Assembly: GCF_024399315.1 (NCBI RefSeq)
Contig: NZ_CP075170.1
Coordinates: forward strand, 1,116,001-1,180,000
DNA: 64,000 nt
From: Chryseobacterium sp. MA9
GTDB taxonomy: Bacteria; Bacteroidota; Bacteroidia; Flavobacteriales; Weeksellaceae
Direction: 5' to 3'
Numbering within the stretch: position 1 is the stretch's first letter; each line of letters starts with the position of its first letter. Below are positions 52,502 to 60,769 of this stretch, one piece after another. The translations under genes were made by a program, and so were the position numbers. The notes beneath the pieces are model-generated. The model was not told the DNA's origin. It searched no databases and was given only the letters and a program-made list of their open reading frames with translations.

Positions 52502-53209
52502 TTACTTTGCTGGTTTTGTTGCCCTAAACTCTATTTTACTTGGCAAAACTCTTGGATTCATCTTTAAAATATCTAAGATGAGATTCCCCATATCTTCGGG
52601 CTGAATCTTCCAACTGTCTTTTTCTGACGGAATATTTCCGTTAAAATGAGTTGCTACCGAACCCGGCATAATGACCGTAGACTTAATATTGTATTTCCTT
52701 AAATCAATCATTGCAGCCTGTGTAAAACCTACCACTCCGAATTTTGAAGCATTGTACCCTGTTCCGTTTTCAAAGAAGTTGGCACCTGCGAGACTTGAGA
52801 TGGTAATATAGTAGCCTTCTGTCTTCTTCAGTTCTTCTACAGAAGCTTTTAAGGTATAGAAAACACCTGTGAGATTGGTTTCTATCATATCATTCCATTC
52901 TTCTGCTGTGAGTTCATCCACTGGTTTAAATATTCCCAATCCTGCATTAGCAATGATATAATCCAGCCTTCCGAACTTTTCAACGGTATATTTTACCGCT
53001 TCCTGCTCGCTTTCCAGGCTTCTTACGTCAGAAACAATTCCCAAAACATTTTCTGAGTATTGCTTAAGTTCTTCTTCCGCCTTCATGACATCTTCTCTTT
53101 TTCTTCCTGAAAATGCTACTGAAATTCCATTTTCAAGTAAAATTTTCGCAATCCCGAAACCGATACCTTTGGTTCCTCCTGTTATATAAGCTGTTTTATT
53201 CTCTGACAT
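52502..53209 (-). CDS. Short-chain dehydrogenase/reductase
   Basis: A 235-residue classical SDR. NADP-binding motif TGGTKGIGFGIAK (GxxxGIG), the NAGLGIF (NNAG-type) strand-4 motif, and the catalytic Ser...YxxxK set, with Ser in ITISSLAG and YNASKFG (Tyr/Lys). Substrate-binding C-terminal segment MPGSVATHF. The substrate (a ketone or alcohol) is unknown. It stands alone with AT-rich flanks. Confidence 0.93.
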   Translation of the reverse strand: MSENKTAYITGGTKGIGFGIAKILLENGISVAFSGRKREDVMKAEEELKQYSENVLGIVSDVRSLESEQEAVKYTVEKFGRLDYIIANAGLGIFKPVDELTAEEWNDMIETNLTGVFYTLKASVEELKKTEGYYITISSLAGANFFENGTGYNASKFGVVGFTQAAMIDLRKYNIKSTVIMPGSVATHFNGNIPSEKDSWKIQPEDMGNLILDILKMNPRVLPSKIEFRATKPAK

Positions 53210-53241
53210 TGATGACCAAATTTTAATTCTCTAAAATAATA

Positions 53242-53265
53242 AAAACGCTCCAATTGGAGCGTTTT
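53242..53265 (-). terminator. Terminator after T9SS paralogue A
   Basis: Perfect stem AAAACGCTCC / GGAGCGTTTT with an AATT loop, 24 bases past the gene stop and with a U-run on the minus strand. Confidence 0.85.
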
Positions 53266-53289
53266 ACTGATACTAAGATTTATCAGGAA

Positions 53290-54213
53290 TTATTTTTTTA
53301 TAAATTTCTCTGTGAAGTTTCTTCCCTCCGTTTCTACATTCAGTAAATAGGCTCCGGAAGACAGGTTTCTTACATTCACCTGATCTCCATTCAATGTTAC
53401 ATCTACCTTTTTTCCTGACATGTCATATACTTCAACATGTTTTATCTTTCCAGGAGTTGTAATTTTTATAACTTCAGTAGCAGGGTTTGGATAAATGGAT
53501 AGTTTCACATCATTTTTAACGGCGTCTCTTGTAGATAGTGATGCTTCATTATTGATTTTGATATTGTCAATATAGGCAGAACCTCCATAATTATCATGTA
53601 CAAAATCCATTCTGTTAATGTTGTTGTTGCTGAATGGCTGTCCTGTGTAGATAAGAACATCATTTACATAATATTGAATTCCTGCAGCTGTAGAAACTAT
53701 TTTCACTCTGTACCACGTGTTAGCATTCCAGGTTTGGTTGGTATCTACTAAATTAGTTGAACCCGCTGTTGCAATTAAAATTTTTCCATCGTAAGAAAAA
53801 TCGATATAGGTAACAATTCCCCCAGCCCCAGTTGTACTCACTGTTCTGAACACGAAATCTGAGCTTGATGAACTTTTTTGTGTAAGTCTTACATCAAATG
53901 ACTGGGTAAAGCTATTATATGTTAATGGTGTAGTAAAGGTATAGAACCCACCCATTACTGGGCTTTGCTGTGGACCATAAGGCAGATCCGTTGTTATTTT
54001 AAAGCTATTTGAACCTTGACTAGCAATTTCAGCTGATACCAATTGACTTGTCAAATATACTGGCGGTACGGCTCCATTATTGGTAGTAACCCAACCCTGC
54101 TGGCCATTAATGTTTCCTGCTGTATACCCTTCACTGGCTTCAAAAGAAATGGTCTGCTGGGCAAAAGATGATATAGAAATCAACGAAATTGCGAAAATGT
54201 AAAGTTTCTTCAT
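53290..54213 (-). CDS. T9SS sorting-domain secreted protein, paralogue A
   Basis: A 307-residue protein with a signal peptide (ends SSFAQ, residue 18), a ~200-residue beta-sandwich part and a C-terminal T9SS type A sorting domain (SIYPNPATEVIKITTPGK ... GAYLLNVETEGRNFTEKFIKK). The YIDNIKIN motif is conserved in both paralogues. The opening TISFEASEGYTAGNINGQQGW and the segment NTWYRVKIVSTAAGIQYYVNDVLIYTG resemble concanavalin A-like/laminin-G lectin folds. Probable surface or secreted carbohydrate- or protein-binding role. A good promoter lies upstream. Confidence 0.88.
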   Translation of the reverse strand: MKKLYIFAISLISISSFAQQTISFEASEGYTAGNINGQQGWVTTNNGAVPPVYLTSQLVSAEIASQGSNSFKITTDLPYGPQQSPVMGGFYTFTTPLTYNSFTQSFDVRLTQKSSSSSDFVFRTVSTTGAGGIVTYIDFSYDGKILIATAGSTNLVDTNQTWNANTWYRVKIVSTAAGIQYYVNDVLIYTGQPFSNNNINRMDFVHDNYGGSAYIDNIKINNEASLSTRDAVKNDVKLSIYPNPATEVIKITTPGKIKHVEVYDMSGKKVDVTLNGDQVNVRNLSSGAYLLNVETEGRNFTEKFIKK

Positions 54214-54232
54214 GATATTTTTTAGTTTTGAA

Positions 54233-54263
54233 CAAATATATGTATTTTAATCAAAAAGACAAA
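54233..54263 (-). promoter_or_regulatory. Promoter of T9SS paralogue A
   Basis: On the minus strand, -33 TTTG (54260-54263), 19-base spacer and -7 TATATTTG (54233-54240), an exact consensus match. The predicted leader is short, about 13 bases. Confidence 0.6.
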
Positions 54264-54423
54264 ATCAACGAATATTTTAAACACAATATCGAATTAACAT
54301 AATATATTTTAACCTAAACAAATAAAGATATTAAACCTAAAGAAAAGGATCATTTCCAAAAAATCATCCATCAATACAACAGCAGACTAAAAAGAATACA
54401 GGTTTTCAGAATCAATAAATATT

Positions 54424-55344
54424 TTATCTGATGATCACTTTTTCTGTAAAATTCCCTCCTTCTGTTTTTATATTAACCATATATACGCCTGCAGACAGCC
54501 CTTTTACATCGATTCTGCTATTGTTTATTTCAGTCTTTATAAGTTTTCCTGTCTCGTCATAGATCTCAATACTTTTTATTGTATTTACAGAATTAATATG
54601 TATAAAATCACTGGCAGGATTAGGATAAATTGAAACTTTTTTGGCAATAAGCTTAGAATCTTTAATCCCCAATACCAAAAGTTCACTATTCACTTTAATA
54701 TTATCAATATAAGCTGATCCCAACGCATTATTATGGACGAAACGCAGCTGATCTATATTCACTAAACTTGCGACAGTTCCTGTGTAAATAAGAACATTAT
54801 TAAGGTAGTATCTGACATCTGTGGCAGTTCCTAAGACCTTCACCCTGTACCAGACATTAGGCAGCCAGGCTGAAGGGATGGAAATCAACTCCTGTATACC
54901 TGATACTGTATTCAGAATCTTGAACAATCCGGTTTTATCAAAGTCCAATCTCACTACAAACTGATCATCAACACTATTCACTCCCTGAAAACCAAAATCA
55001 GAGCCGTTGAGCTGCGACATATTGATATCAAATGATACGGAGAAGTTGTTGTAGGCAAGTGGGGCCGGCAGGTTATAAAAACCTCCGATAATGGGATCAG
55101 ACTGAGTTCCGTAGGTTGTTTCTTTAACAATTTTGAGTGAACTGCTTCCGTCACTGGCTTTATCTACACTGATAGTCTGATGGGTTACATTTTGAGGCAC
55201 TCCTCCTGTGGGAGTACTGATCCATCCCGCCTGGCCATGGATATTTCCAGTGTTGAATCCTTCATTGAATTCAAAGGATACAGTCTGCTGTGCAAAAATG
55301 CATGATGACAATAGTAAAATTGCAATTGAGTAGTATTTTTTCAT
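54424..55344 (-). CDS. T9SS sorting-domain secreted protein, paralogue B
   Basis: A 306-residue protein with the same plan as its downstream neighbour: signal peptide (ends IFAQ), a beta-sandwich body with VSFEFNEGFNTGNIHGQAGW, NVWYRVKVLGTATDVRYYLNNVLIYTG and SAYIDNIKVN, and a T9SS type A tail (SIYPNPASDFIHINSVN ... EGGNFTEKVIIR). The two are tandem paralogues, clearly from a duplication. No catalytic motif is visible. The difference from the paralogue is scattered, so they are not a recent copy. Confidence 0.88.
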   Translation of the reverse strand: MKKYYSIAILLLSSCIFAQQTVSFEFNEGFNTGNIHGQAGWISTPTGGVPQNVTHQTISVDKASDGSSSLKIVKETTYGTQSDPIIGGFYNLPAPLAYNNFSVSFDINMSQLNGSDFGFQGVNSVDDQFVVRLDFDKTGLFKILNTVSGIQELISIPSAWLPNVWYRVKVLGTATDVRYYLNNVLIYTGTVASLVNIDQLRFVHNNALGSAYIDNIKVNSELLVLGIKDSKLIAKKVSIYPNPASDFIHINSVNTIKSIEIYDETGKLIKTEINNSRIDVKGLSAGVYMVNIKTEGGNFTEKVIIR

Positions 55345-55506
55345 AGTAAATCAAGTTTTGTATTAAAAATATAAACTTTCCATGAATGGTGAAATAACTT
55401 ATTGCAAATAAAAAATAACGTTTTTATTCTCAGTGAATTTAATTTTCAAATCCATTAAAAACGTCTTTCCACAAAGGCTACAAAACTCAATTCAGAGCAA
55501 AAAAAT

Positions 55507-55532
55507 AAGGTATCTCTTTCCAGAAATACCTT
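55507..55532 (-). terminator. Terminator after the dipeptidase
   Basis: Stem AAGGTATCTC / GAAATACCTT (one mismatch) with a short TTTCCA loop, about 23 bases past the dipeptidase stop, in an A-rich context. Confidence 0.65.
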
Positions 55533-55554
55533 ACCCTATCTTATTTTTGTTGAA

Positions 55555-56934
55555 TTACTTTGAATAATTTTCAAAAAACAACGGAATACTTTCAATTCCT
55601 TTATAGAAATTAAATAATCCATAGTGCTCGTTTGGAGAGTGAATTGCATCAGAATCCAACCCAAAGCCCATCAACACAGACTTAGCTCCTAAAACCTGCT
55701 CAAACATCGCTGTAATTGGGATACTTCCTCCTCCTCTGTATGGAAGAACTTCTTTTCCGAATGCGGATTCCATTGCTTGTTTTGCTGCAGCAAATTCTTT
55801 GGTATCAGTTGGTAAAACATAAGGCATACCTCCATGGTGAGGTGTTACTTTAATTTTTACTGTATCCGGAGCAATTTTTTCAAAATATCTCGTGAATTTT
55901 TCCGTGATTTCCTGTGGAGTCTGGTAAGGAACCAAACGCATTGAAATTTTAGCAAAAGCTTTTGAAGGAATTACAGTTTTTGCCCCTTCTCCGGTATAGC
56001 CACCCCAGATTCCGTTGCAGTCTAAAGTAGGACGGATAGATGTTCTTTCTAAAGTTGTATATCCTTTTTCTCCTTCTATATTGCTTAATCCGATTGATTT
56101 TTTGAATTCTTCAGGATTATCTTTCAATTTGTTCATATCCGCTCTGTCTGCGTCTGAAACCGTTTCTACGTTGTCATAGAATCCATCAATTGTAATATGA
56201 CCGTTTTCATCAATCAGATTAGCAATCATTCTTGAAAGAACGTGAATAGGATTTGGAACCGCTCCACCGTAAAGACCTGAGTGTAAATCTCTGTTTGGAC
56301 CTTCCACTTCTACTTCTACATAGCTTAAGCCTCTTAATCCTGTTGTCACAGTTGGTTGTTCGTTGCTGTAAATATGAGTATCGGAAATTAAGATACAGTC
56401 GCAAGCTAATTTCTCTTTATTTTCATTCACCCAGTCTCCCAAGCTTACAGAACCTACTTCCTCTTCTCCTTCTAAGATAAATTTAACGTTGCAAGGAAGA
56501 GCATTGGTTTTCATCATGGCTTCAAAAGCTTTCAGATGCATGAAGAACTGTCCTTTGTCATCCGCAGAACCTCTTGCAAAAATTGCTCCTTCAGGGTGCA
56601 GTTCAGTTTTTTCAATATAGGGTTCAAAAGGTGGTTTTGTCCATAATTCCAGTGGATCTGCCGGCTGAACATCATAATGTCCATACACCAGTACTGTAGG
56701 TAAACTTTTATCTAAAATCTTTTCCCCGAAAACAATTGGATATCCTTTGGTCTGGCAAACTTCAACATCGTCAGCTCCAGCATTTCTAAGGTGTGCCGCC
56801 ACTACCTCTGCACATTTCAAAACGTCATCTTTATACGCCGGATCTGCAGAAATAGAAGGAATTCTCAATAACTCAAATAATTCATCCACGAAACGCTGTT
56901 TGTTTTCGTTAATGTAATTTAATGTCTCTTGCAT
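55555..56934 (-). CDS. M20-family dipeptidase
   Basis: A 459-residue M20 metallopeptidase. Metal and catalytic motifs: VYGHYDVQPADPLELW (first His, Asp), ARGSADDKGQFFMH (bridging Asp) and LEGEEEVGSVSL (general base Glu). The dimerisation lid lies between LRGLSYVEVEVEGPNRDLHSG and the return domain; the C-terminal RGGGSIPI and IHSPNEHYGLFNF close the site. The layout matches the bacterial dipeptidases annotated as carnosine-dipeptidase-like. It is cytosolic and probably hydrolyses dipeptides. Confidence 0.93.
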   Translation of the reverse strand: MQETLNYINENKQRFVDELFELLRIPSISADPAYKDDVLKCAEVVAAHLRNAGADDVEVCQTKGYPIVFGEKILDKSLPTVLVYGHYDVQPADPLELWTKPPFEPYIEKTELHPEGAIFARGSADDKGQFFMHLKAFEAMMKTNALPCNVKFILEGEEEVGSVSLGDWVNENKEKLACDCILISDTHIYSNEQPTVTTGLRGLSYVEVEVEGPNRDLHSGLYGGAVPNPIHVLSRMIANLIDENGHITIDGFYDNVETVSDADRADMNKLKDNPEEFKKSIGLSNIEGEKGYTTLERTSIRPTLDCNGIWGGYTGEGAKTVIPSKAFAKISMRLVPYQTPQEITEKFTRYFEKIAPDTVKIKVTPHHGGMPYVLPTDTKEFAAAKQAMESAFGKEVLPYRGGGSIPITAMFEQVLGAKSVLMGFGLDSDAIHSPNEHYGLFNFYKGIESIPLFFENYSK

Positions 56935-57049
56935 TGTAAAAATTTATTTTGTTAAAATTAAAAAAAATGCCCGGCAGGTACAAACAAAAAGGCAGGATTT
57001 TCCCAATCTTATGCTAATGAGCCTTATAGCCATGTTTTTTAATAAAAAA

Positions 57050-57069
57050 TGCCCTGCAAAAACAGGGCA
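57050..57069 (-). terminator. Terminator after the small lipoprotein
   Basis: Stem TGCCCTG / CAGGGCA with a CAAAAA loop, preceded by a run of A on the plus strand. It ends the transcript of the Ala/Glu-rich lipoprotein gene. Confidence 0.8.
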
Positions 57070-57091
57070 CTTGTATATTTTGTACTTCTAA

Positions 57092-57361
57092 TTAGTGTTC
57101 AGCTTTTGGAGCCTTTTCAACTTCAGCAGGTTTTGCAGCAGCAGTACTGTCTGTTTTAGGGGCTGCAGCTTCTGGTTTTACAGCAACTTCTTCCTTATGC
57201 TCTGCAGCAGCTGCATGTCCGTGACCTTCTCCCTGAGCAGCATCAGAATATCTCTCTACTCCTTCTTCCAGTTTCAAAGTCCCTTTATTTCCACCAGCAG
57301 GTACTTTTTTACAACTTACCGCTACTGTTGCAATTGCTAAACATATAACTAATTTTTTCAT
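57092..57361 (-). CDS. Small Ala/Glu/Lys-rich lipoprotein
   Basis: An 89-residue protein with a signal peptide and lipobox (VSCKK, Cys17). The mature part is low in complexity and rich in Ala, Glu, Lys and His: EGHGHAAAAEHKEEVAVKP and repeated Ala/Pro/Lys stretches, without hydrophobic core. It is probably an unstructured, lipid-anchored linker. No family recognised. Gene is real by the signal peptide, normal start and dedicated terminator. Confidence 0.72.
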   Translation of the reverse strand: MKKLVICLAIATVAVSCKKVPAGGNKGTLKLEEGVERYSDAAQGEGHGHAAAAEHKEEVAVKPEAAAPKTDSTAAAKPAEVEKAPKAEH

Positions 57362-57499
57362 ATGTAAAATTTATTTTTTAAAGATCATATGGAACCGCAC
57401 TGTTTTACTATCTTCTGATTTATCCAAAAAGCCGGCGATTTCATGTTTAAATTTTTGATTGCCCAAAAGTAAGAAATCCTGCTTTTTTCGGCAACATTT

Positions 57500-58666
57500 T
57501 TATACTGATTTTAATATTATTTTCCCTTTTTTGGATTGTGTAAAAATAAGGTAATGATCTCCCCCATCTTTCAAACCATATTTTTTCTTTATTTCTTCAG
57601 GTTTTAAAGGGTAATTTTTTGAAATGATATTAAACTGTTCTTTTTTCTTAATGCTTTTAGAGTCAACTAGTTCCACTTCCAAAATTCTCCCGGGAAAGTC
57701 TTCCTTCTTTTCACTGGAGGTATAAAAATGACTGTTAGGATGAAGTTTCTTCAATCCGAATTTCAGTGAAATTAAATTAAAGGCTCCTGCTTTCAAAATA
57801 GAGTTATTGGGAATGTAAATGTATTTTTCAGGCTCAGAATATTCTGATTCTGCCCTTTCTTCTTCTCCAAATTTGAAGGTAAAGGCAGATTCTCCACTCT
57901 CAAGGTTCACACAATTGCAGATAATCTCATCTGCATTTTCATTGGATAAAACAATAACAACTTCTTTTACATCATTTTTAAGGGCAATAATTTCTATCCT
58001 TGAAATACCCGGCAGTACTGACACAAGATATTTAAGATCAATAAGTGGAGAGAGTTTAATGACTACCTGATCAGAAATAGACAGCAATTTTCCTTGAATT
58101 TCAAGGATATCAGGAGAAAGGTCTTCTAAAAGAAAAACTTTGTTTTTTTGCTGATCTCTTCTGGCCGGATCAAGATAAATGGTATCAAAATGTTCCTGAT
58201 TCTCGTTCAGGAAATCTTCAAGCTTTCTGTTGATAAAATTTGCCTGGCGTCCCAAAGTATTCCAATTATGGGCTACAATTTCCAAAAGCTCTGTATTCTG
58301 CTCTACCAAAGTGATATGCTCAAAGTTTTGAGACAGATAATAGGCATCAATACCAAAACCGCTCGTAAGATCGATAAATTGATTCCCTTTCATCATTTCG
58401 GACTTATAAAGGGCAGTTTTTTCAGATGATGACTGCTCCAGATTAAGCTGTGGCGGGAAAATGATACCTTCTTTCAAAAGAAAAGGAAATTTTCTTTCTG
58501 CAACCTGTTTTCCTTTGATCTGCTGTACAATTTCCTGCATAGAAACTTCCGGAAAAGGTGATTTTTTCAGAAGTAATGCATGTAAATCTGCATCCAGATT
58601 TGCGTTGATATAGTTTTGGATTTCTTTGTCTAATAATTTATTTCCCACAGATTTCACAAATTGCAC
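57500..58666 (-). CDS. Class I SAM-dependent methyltransferase with THUMP-like C-terminus
   Basis: A 388-residue protein. The N-terminal region (1-85) is helical, then a Rossmann-like methyltransferase core with IDLTSGFGIDAYYLS (motif I), FDTIYLDPARRDQQ (motif IV, DPAR) and a C-terminal THUMP-like domain. It probably methylates an RNA base. The start is a GTG; all three in-frame GTGs near the 5' end lie in the right arm of the inverted repeat (58644-58671), and the first family-like residues (NKLLDKEIQNYINANLD) begin just after. The usual start may therefore have been replaced by the repeat. Confidence 0.85.
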   Translation of the reverse strand: MQFVKSVGNKLLDKEIQNYINANLDADLHALLLKKSPFPEVSMQEIVQQIKGKQVAERKFPFLLKEGIIFPPQLNLEQSSSEKTALYKSEMMKGNQFIDLTSGFGIDAYYLSQNFEHITLVEQNTELLEIVAHNWNTLGRQANFINRKLEDFLNENQEHFDTIYLDPARRDQQKNKVFLLEDLSPDILEIQGKLLSISDQVVIKLSPLIDLKYLVSVLPGISRIEIIALKNDVKEVVIVLSNENADEIICNCVNLESGESAFTFKFGEEERAESEYSEPEKYIYIPNNSILKAGAFNLISLKFGLKKLHPNSHFYTSSEKKEDFPGRILEVELVDSKSIKKKEQFNIISKNYPLKPEEIKKKYGLKDGGDHYLIFTQSKKGKIILKSV

Positions 58667-58671
58667 AGATT
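58644..58671. repeat. Inverted repeat arm (left) of the GxxExxY unit
   Basis: 28 bases, CCCACAGATTTCACAAATTG followed by CACAGATT. Complementary, with a few mismatches, to the arm at 59099-59126. It overlaps the first seven codons of the adjacent methyltransferase gene. Confidence 0.85.
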
Positions 58672-58681
58672 ATGGTGCTTA

Positions 58682-59062
58682 TTAAATGTTTCCGTTTATT
58701 TTTCGAATAATACTTTTATCAATATAATCAGTATTGAAATTAACCAATATTCCTAATTTCAGTTTGGTTAATTTTAAGTAGGTTAAGAGCTGCTTGTGAT
58801 GAACATTAATTATTTCAGGAATTGATTTTATTTCAATAATAACTTTCTCTTCAACAATGATATCAGCAATAAAACTTGAATCAATAAAAATTCCTTTAAA
58901 TGTTATGGGTATTGGAACTTGAGTTTTAACGCTTAAACCGTTATTTTTTAATTCAAGTGCCAAGACTTTCTCATAAACTTTTTCTAATAAACCTGGTCCC
59001 AACTCGTTATATACAGAAAAAATAGATTTCCTGATATAAAAACTTATCTCATTTTCATTCAT
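58682..59062 (-). CDS. GxxExxY protein (PD-(D/E)XK-like)
   Basis: A 126-residue protein of the GxxExxY family (PDDEXK_3-like). The signature GLLEKVY is present near 25-31, followed by the nuclease-like D...E-x-K (ADIIVEEKVIIEIKS, about 62-76) and a C-terminal LRL-like helix (YLKLTKLKLGILVNFN). Members are widespread in Bacteroidota and Cyanobacteria, of unknown function; nuclease activity is a fold-based prediction. It lies within a 28-bp imperfect inverted repeat (58644-58671 and 59099-59126), between mutA and a methyltransferase, as a self-contained cassette. Confidence 0.88.
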   Translation of the reverse strand: MNENEISFYIRKSIFSVYNELGPGLLEKVYEKVLALELKNNGLSVKTQVPIPITFKGIFIDSSFIADIIVEEKVIIEIKSIPEIINVHHKQLLTYLKLTKLKLGILVNFNTDYIDKSIIRKINGNI

Positions 59063-59098
59063 TTGTGTATAATTTAGTTTCTACAGTTGTACTGTAAA

Positions 59099-59126
59099 AA
59101 TCTGTGTCGTCTGAGAAATCTGTGGG
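59099..59126. repeat. Inverted repeat arm (right) of the GxxExxY unit
   Basis: 28 bases, AATCTGTGTCGTCTGAGAAA followed by TCTGTGGG, 11 bases before the mutA stop. It complements the arm at 58644-58671 with mismatches in the middle. The two arms are 483 bases apart outer edge to outer edge and enclose only the GxxExxY gene. Confidence 0.85.
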
Positions 59127-59137
59127 AGCAATTAAAT

Positions 59138-60301
59138 TTATTCAAACATTTCAGCCCAGCGGACCGCTTTTATTTCATTTTCGTTATATAGATCTCCGAT
59201 AGACTTTTTAACGTCTAATTTAGGGTATAAATTCACTCCGATCAGCTTTATTTTTCCTTCTTCAATCCATTGCTGTTCTTCAATAGCATGATCATAGATC
59301 TTTTTCTGAACAACTCCCTGTTTCAACAGTTCAAGATATCCTCCAGCCTCTTCTATTTCAACGAACAATGCCCATGCTTTTTCTGCAAACTGCTGGGTAA
59401 TGTCTTCAATATAATAACTTCCGTTAGAAGCATCTTCAAATACATTGATGATGCTTTCATAGGCCAGGACAATCTGCTGTTTGAAAGAAATTTCTTCAGA
59501 ATTATCCGTACTTCTGCTTACAAGATAATTATTGGTAAAAACAGCATCAGCTCCTCCAATCATTGCAGAAGCAAGCTCTAATGTAGAACGGATCAGGTTA
59601 TTTTCGTTATCAGAAATGGCTTTATTTCTCAGTGAAGTCTCTGCAAAGATGTACGGAACTTCATCCATACCATATTCCTTAGAAAGCTGGTTGAAAACGA
59701 TTTTAAAGGCTCTCAATTTTGCCATTTCAAAGAAATAATTTCCTCCTACTGCTATTCTGAAGATCAGTTTGTTTATAATTTCAGCACCATAGACTTCTAT
59801 CAGTTCCTTAGCTTTTGCAAGTGCAATACCAAGCTGTTGATAAATAGCTGCTCCCGCATTCTGATGCAGAGAAATATCGACACAAATATTTCTTTTAAAG
59901 TCTTTTGCCAGTAATTCTTTTGCCAGCTGGTCGTCAATACTTCCTTCTTTTTCATTAAAAATGTCAATCAGTGAGAAATACTGATCTTCTTCTTTAGGGC
60001 TGATGTGCCCTGCAAGATCTTTGTTATTGACAAAAATAGTTTTCTGATCAAGGTTTTCTACATTCTGATCAAGGATAAATGCAAATACTTCTTCTTCGAG
60101 ACTTTCATGATATCTTGCTACCAAATGGGTACTTTCTTCAACTCTGGGCAGATTTACCAAAGGCTTCTGAACCTCTGTGTAAAAAGGCTTCACTTCTATT
60201 CCTTCCAAATTCTGTTTTTCTAAAATAGAGTAAATATCCTCTGTCTTAAGTTGTTTTTTTACTAGATTTTCCCAGTTTGAAAATATATCTGTATTTGACA
60301 T
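59138..60301 (-). CDS. mutA: Methylmalonyl-CoA mutase small-subunit-like protein
   Basis: A 387-residue protein related to the small (beta) subunit of methylmalonyl-CoA mutase. The start FSNWENLVKKQLKTEDIYSILEKQNLEGIEVKPFYTE and a TIM-barrel-like core with SLHQNAGAAIYQQLGIALAKAKEL are family elements. No DxHxxG cobalamin-binding domain is present, which is expected for the small subunit, but the protein is much shorter than well-known small subunits. No large catalytic subunit gene is next to it. It is most likely the Bacteroidota-type small subunit with a large partner elsewhere, but a non-catalytic homologue cannot be excluded. Confidence 0.82.
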   Translation of the reverse strand: MSNTDIFSNWENLVKKQLKTEDIYSILEKQNLEGIEVKPFYTEVQKPLVNLPRVEESTHLVARYHESLEEEVFAFILDQNVENLDQKTIFVNNKDLAGHISPKEEDQYFSLIDIFNEKEGSIDDQLAKELLAKDFKRNICVDISLHQNAGAAIYQQLGIALAKAKELIEVYGAEIINKLIFRIAVGGNYFFEMAKLRAFKIVFNQLSKEYGMDEVPYIFAETSLRNKAISDNENNLIRSTLELASAMIGGADAVFTNNYLVSRSTDNSEEISFKQQIVLAYESIINVFEDASNGSYYIEDITQQFAEKAWALFVEIEEAGGYLELLKQGVVQKKIYDHAIEEQQWIEEGKIKLIGVNLYPKLDVKKSIGDLYNENEIKAVRWAEMFE

Positions 60302-60318
60302 TAGTTTTAGTTTAAATT

Positions 60319-60400
60319 GTGAATTGTCAGTAGTGAGTTTTGCTTCACAAACGAATAGTATTATTAAACAAAATTAATTGACTATTCATCATTGACATTT
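60319..60400. repeat. Dispersed imperfect palindrome, second copy
   Basis: Begins GTGAATTGTCAGTAGTGAG, contains TTTTGCTTCACAA and ends ATTGACTATTCATCATTGAC, as in the copy at 50532-50618. It sits between the mutA start and the DivIC-like gene stop. Confidence 0.7.
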
Positions 60401-60408
60401 TTGGCAAA

Positions 60409-60765
60409 CTATTTCTTAGCGACTTTTGTGCTGTCTACCACCAAAATGAAGATCTCTTCATTTGGTTTTTTCATAAAATAGTTTTCTCTTGCGTATTTTT
60501 CTTTCTCAGACTTGTTGTTCATCAGTTTTTTATAAAAAGCATCATTTTTTTCGTATTCTTTTTTGTAAAAGTCAAGCTGCTCTTCATATTTCCTGATTTC
60601 ACCATTCAGTTCATTAATTACAAGAAATGAGGTTTTATCGAAAAAAACCATCCATACCAAAAACAGACAGATCGTAATGGTATACTTGTTCAAAACATAT
60701 TTCTGTATAAGTTTGAATGTTTCAGATTTCGGCTGAATGTCTTTGATAAGGTTGTTTTCTTCCAT
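60409..60765 (-). CDS. Septum-formation initiator-like protein (FtsB/DivIC)
   Basis: A 118-residue bitopic membrane protein. One transmembrane helix (about 30-48) is followed by a coiled coil (ELNGEIRKYEEQLDFYKKEYEKNDAFYKKLM, about 52-82) and a short C-terminal segment with the KEKYARENYFMKKPNEEIF motif typical of the DivIC/FtsB family. It is likely part of the divisome with FtsL/FtsQ-type proteins. Its gene is between udk and mutA on the same strand, an arrangement seen in other Bacteroidota as I recall. Confidence 0.88.
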   Translation of the reverse strand: MEENNLIKDIQPKSETFKLIQKYVLNKYTITICLFLVWMVFFDKTSFLVINELNGEIRKYEEQLDFYKKEYEKNDAFYKKLMNNKSEKEKYARENYFMKKPNEEIFILVVDSTKVAKK

Positions 60766-60769
60766 TTTT

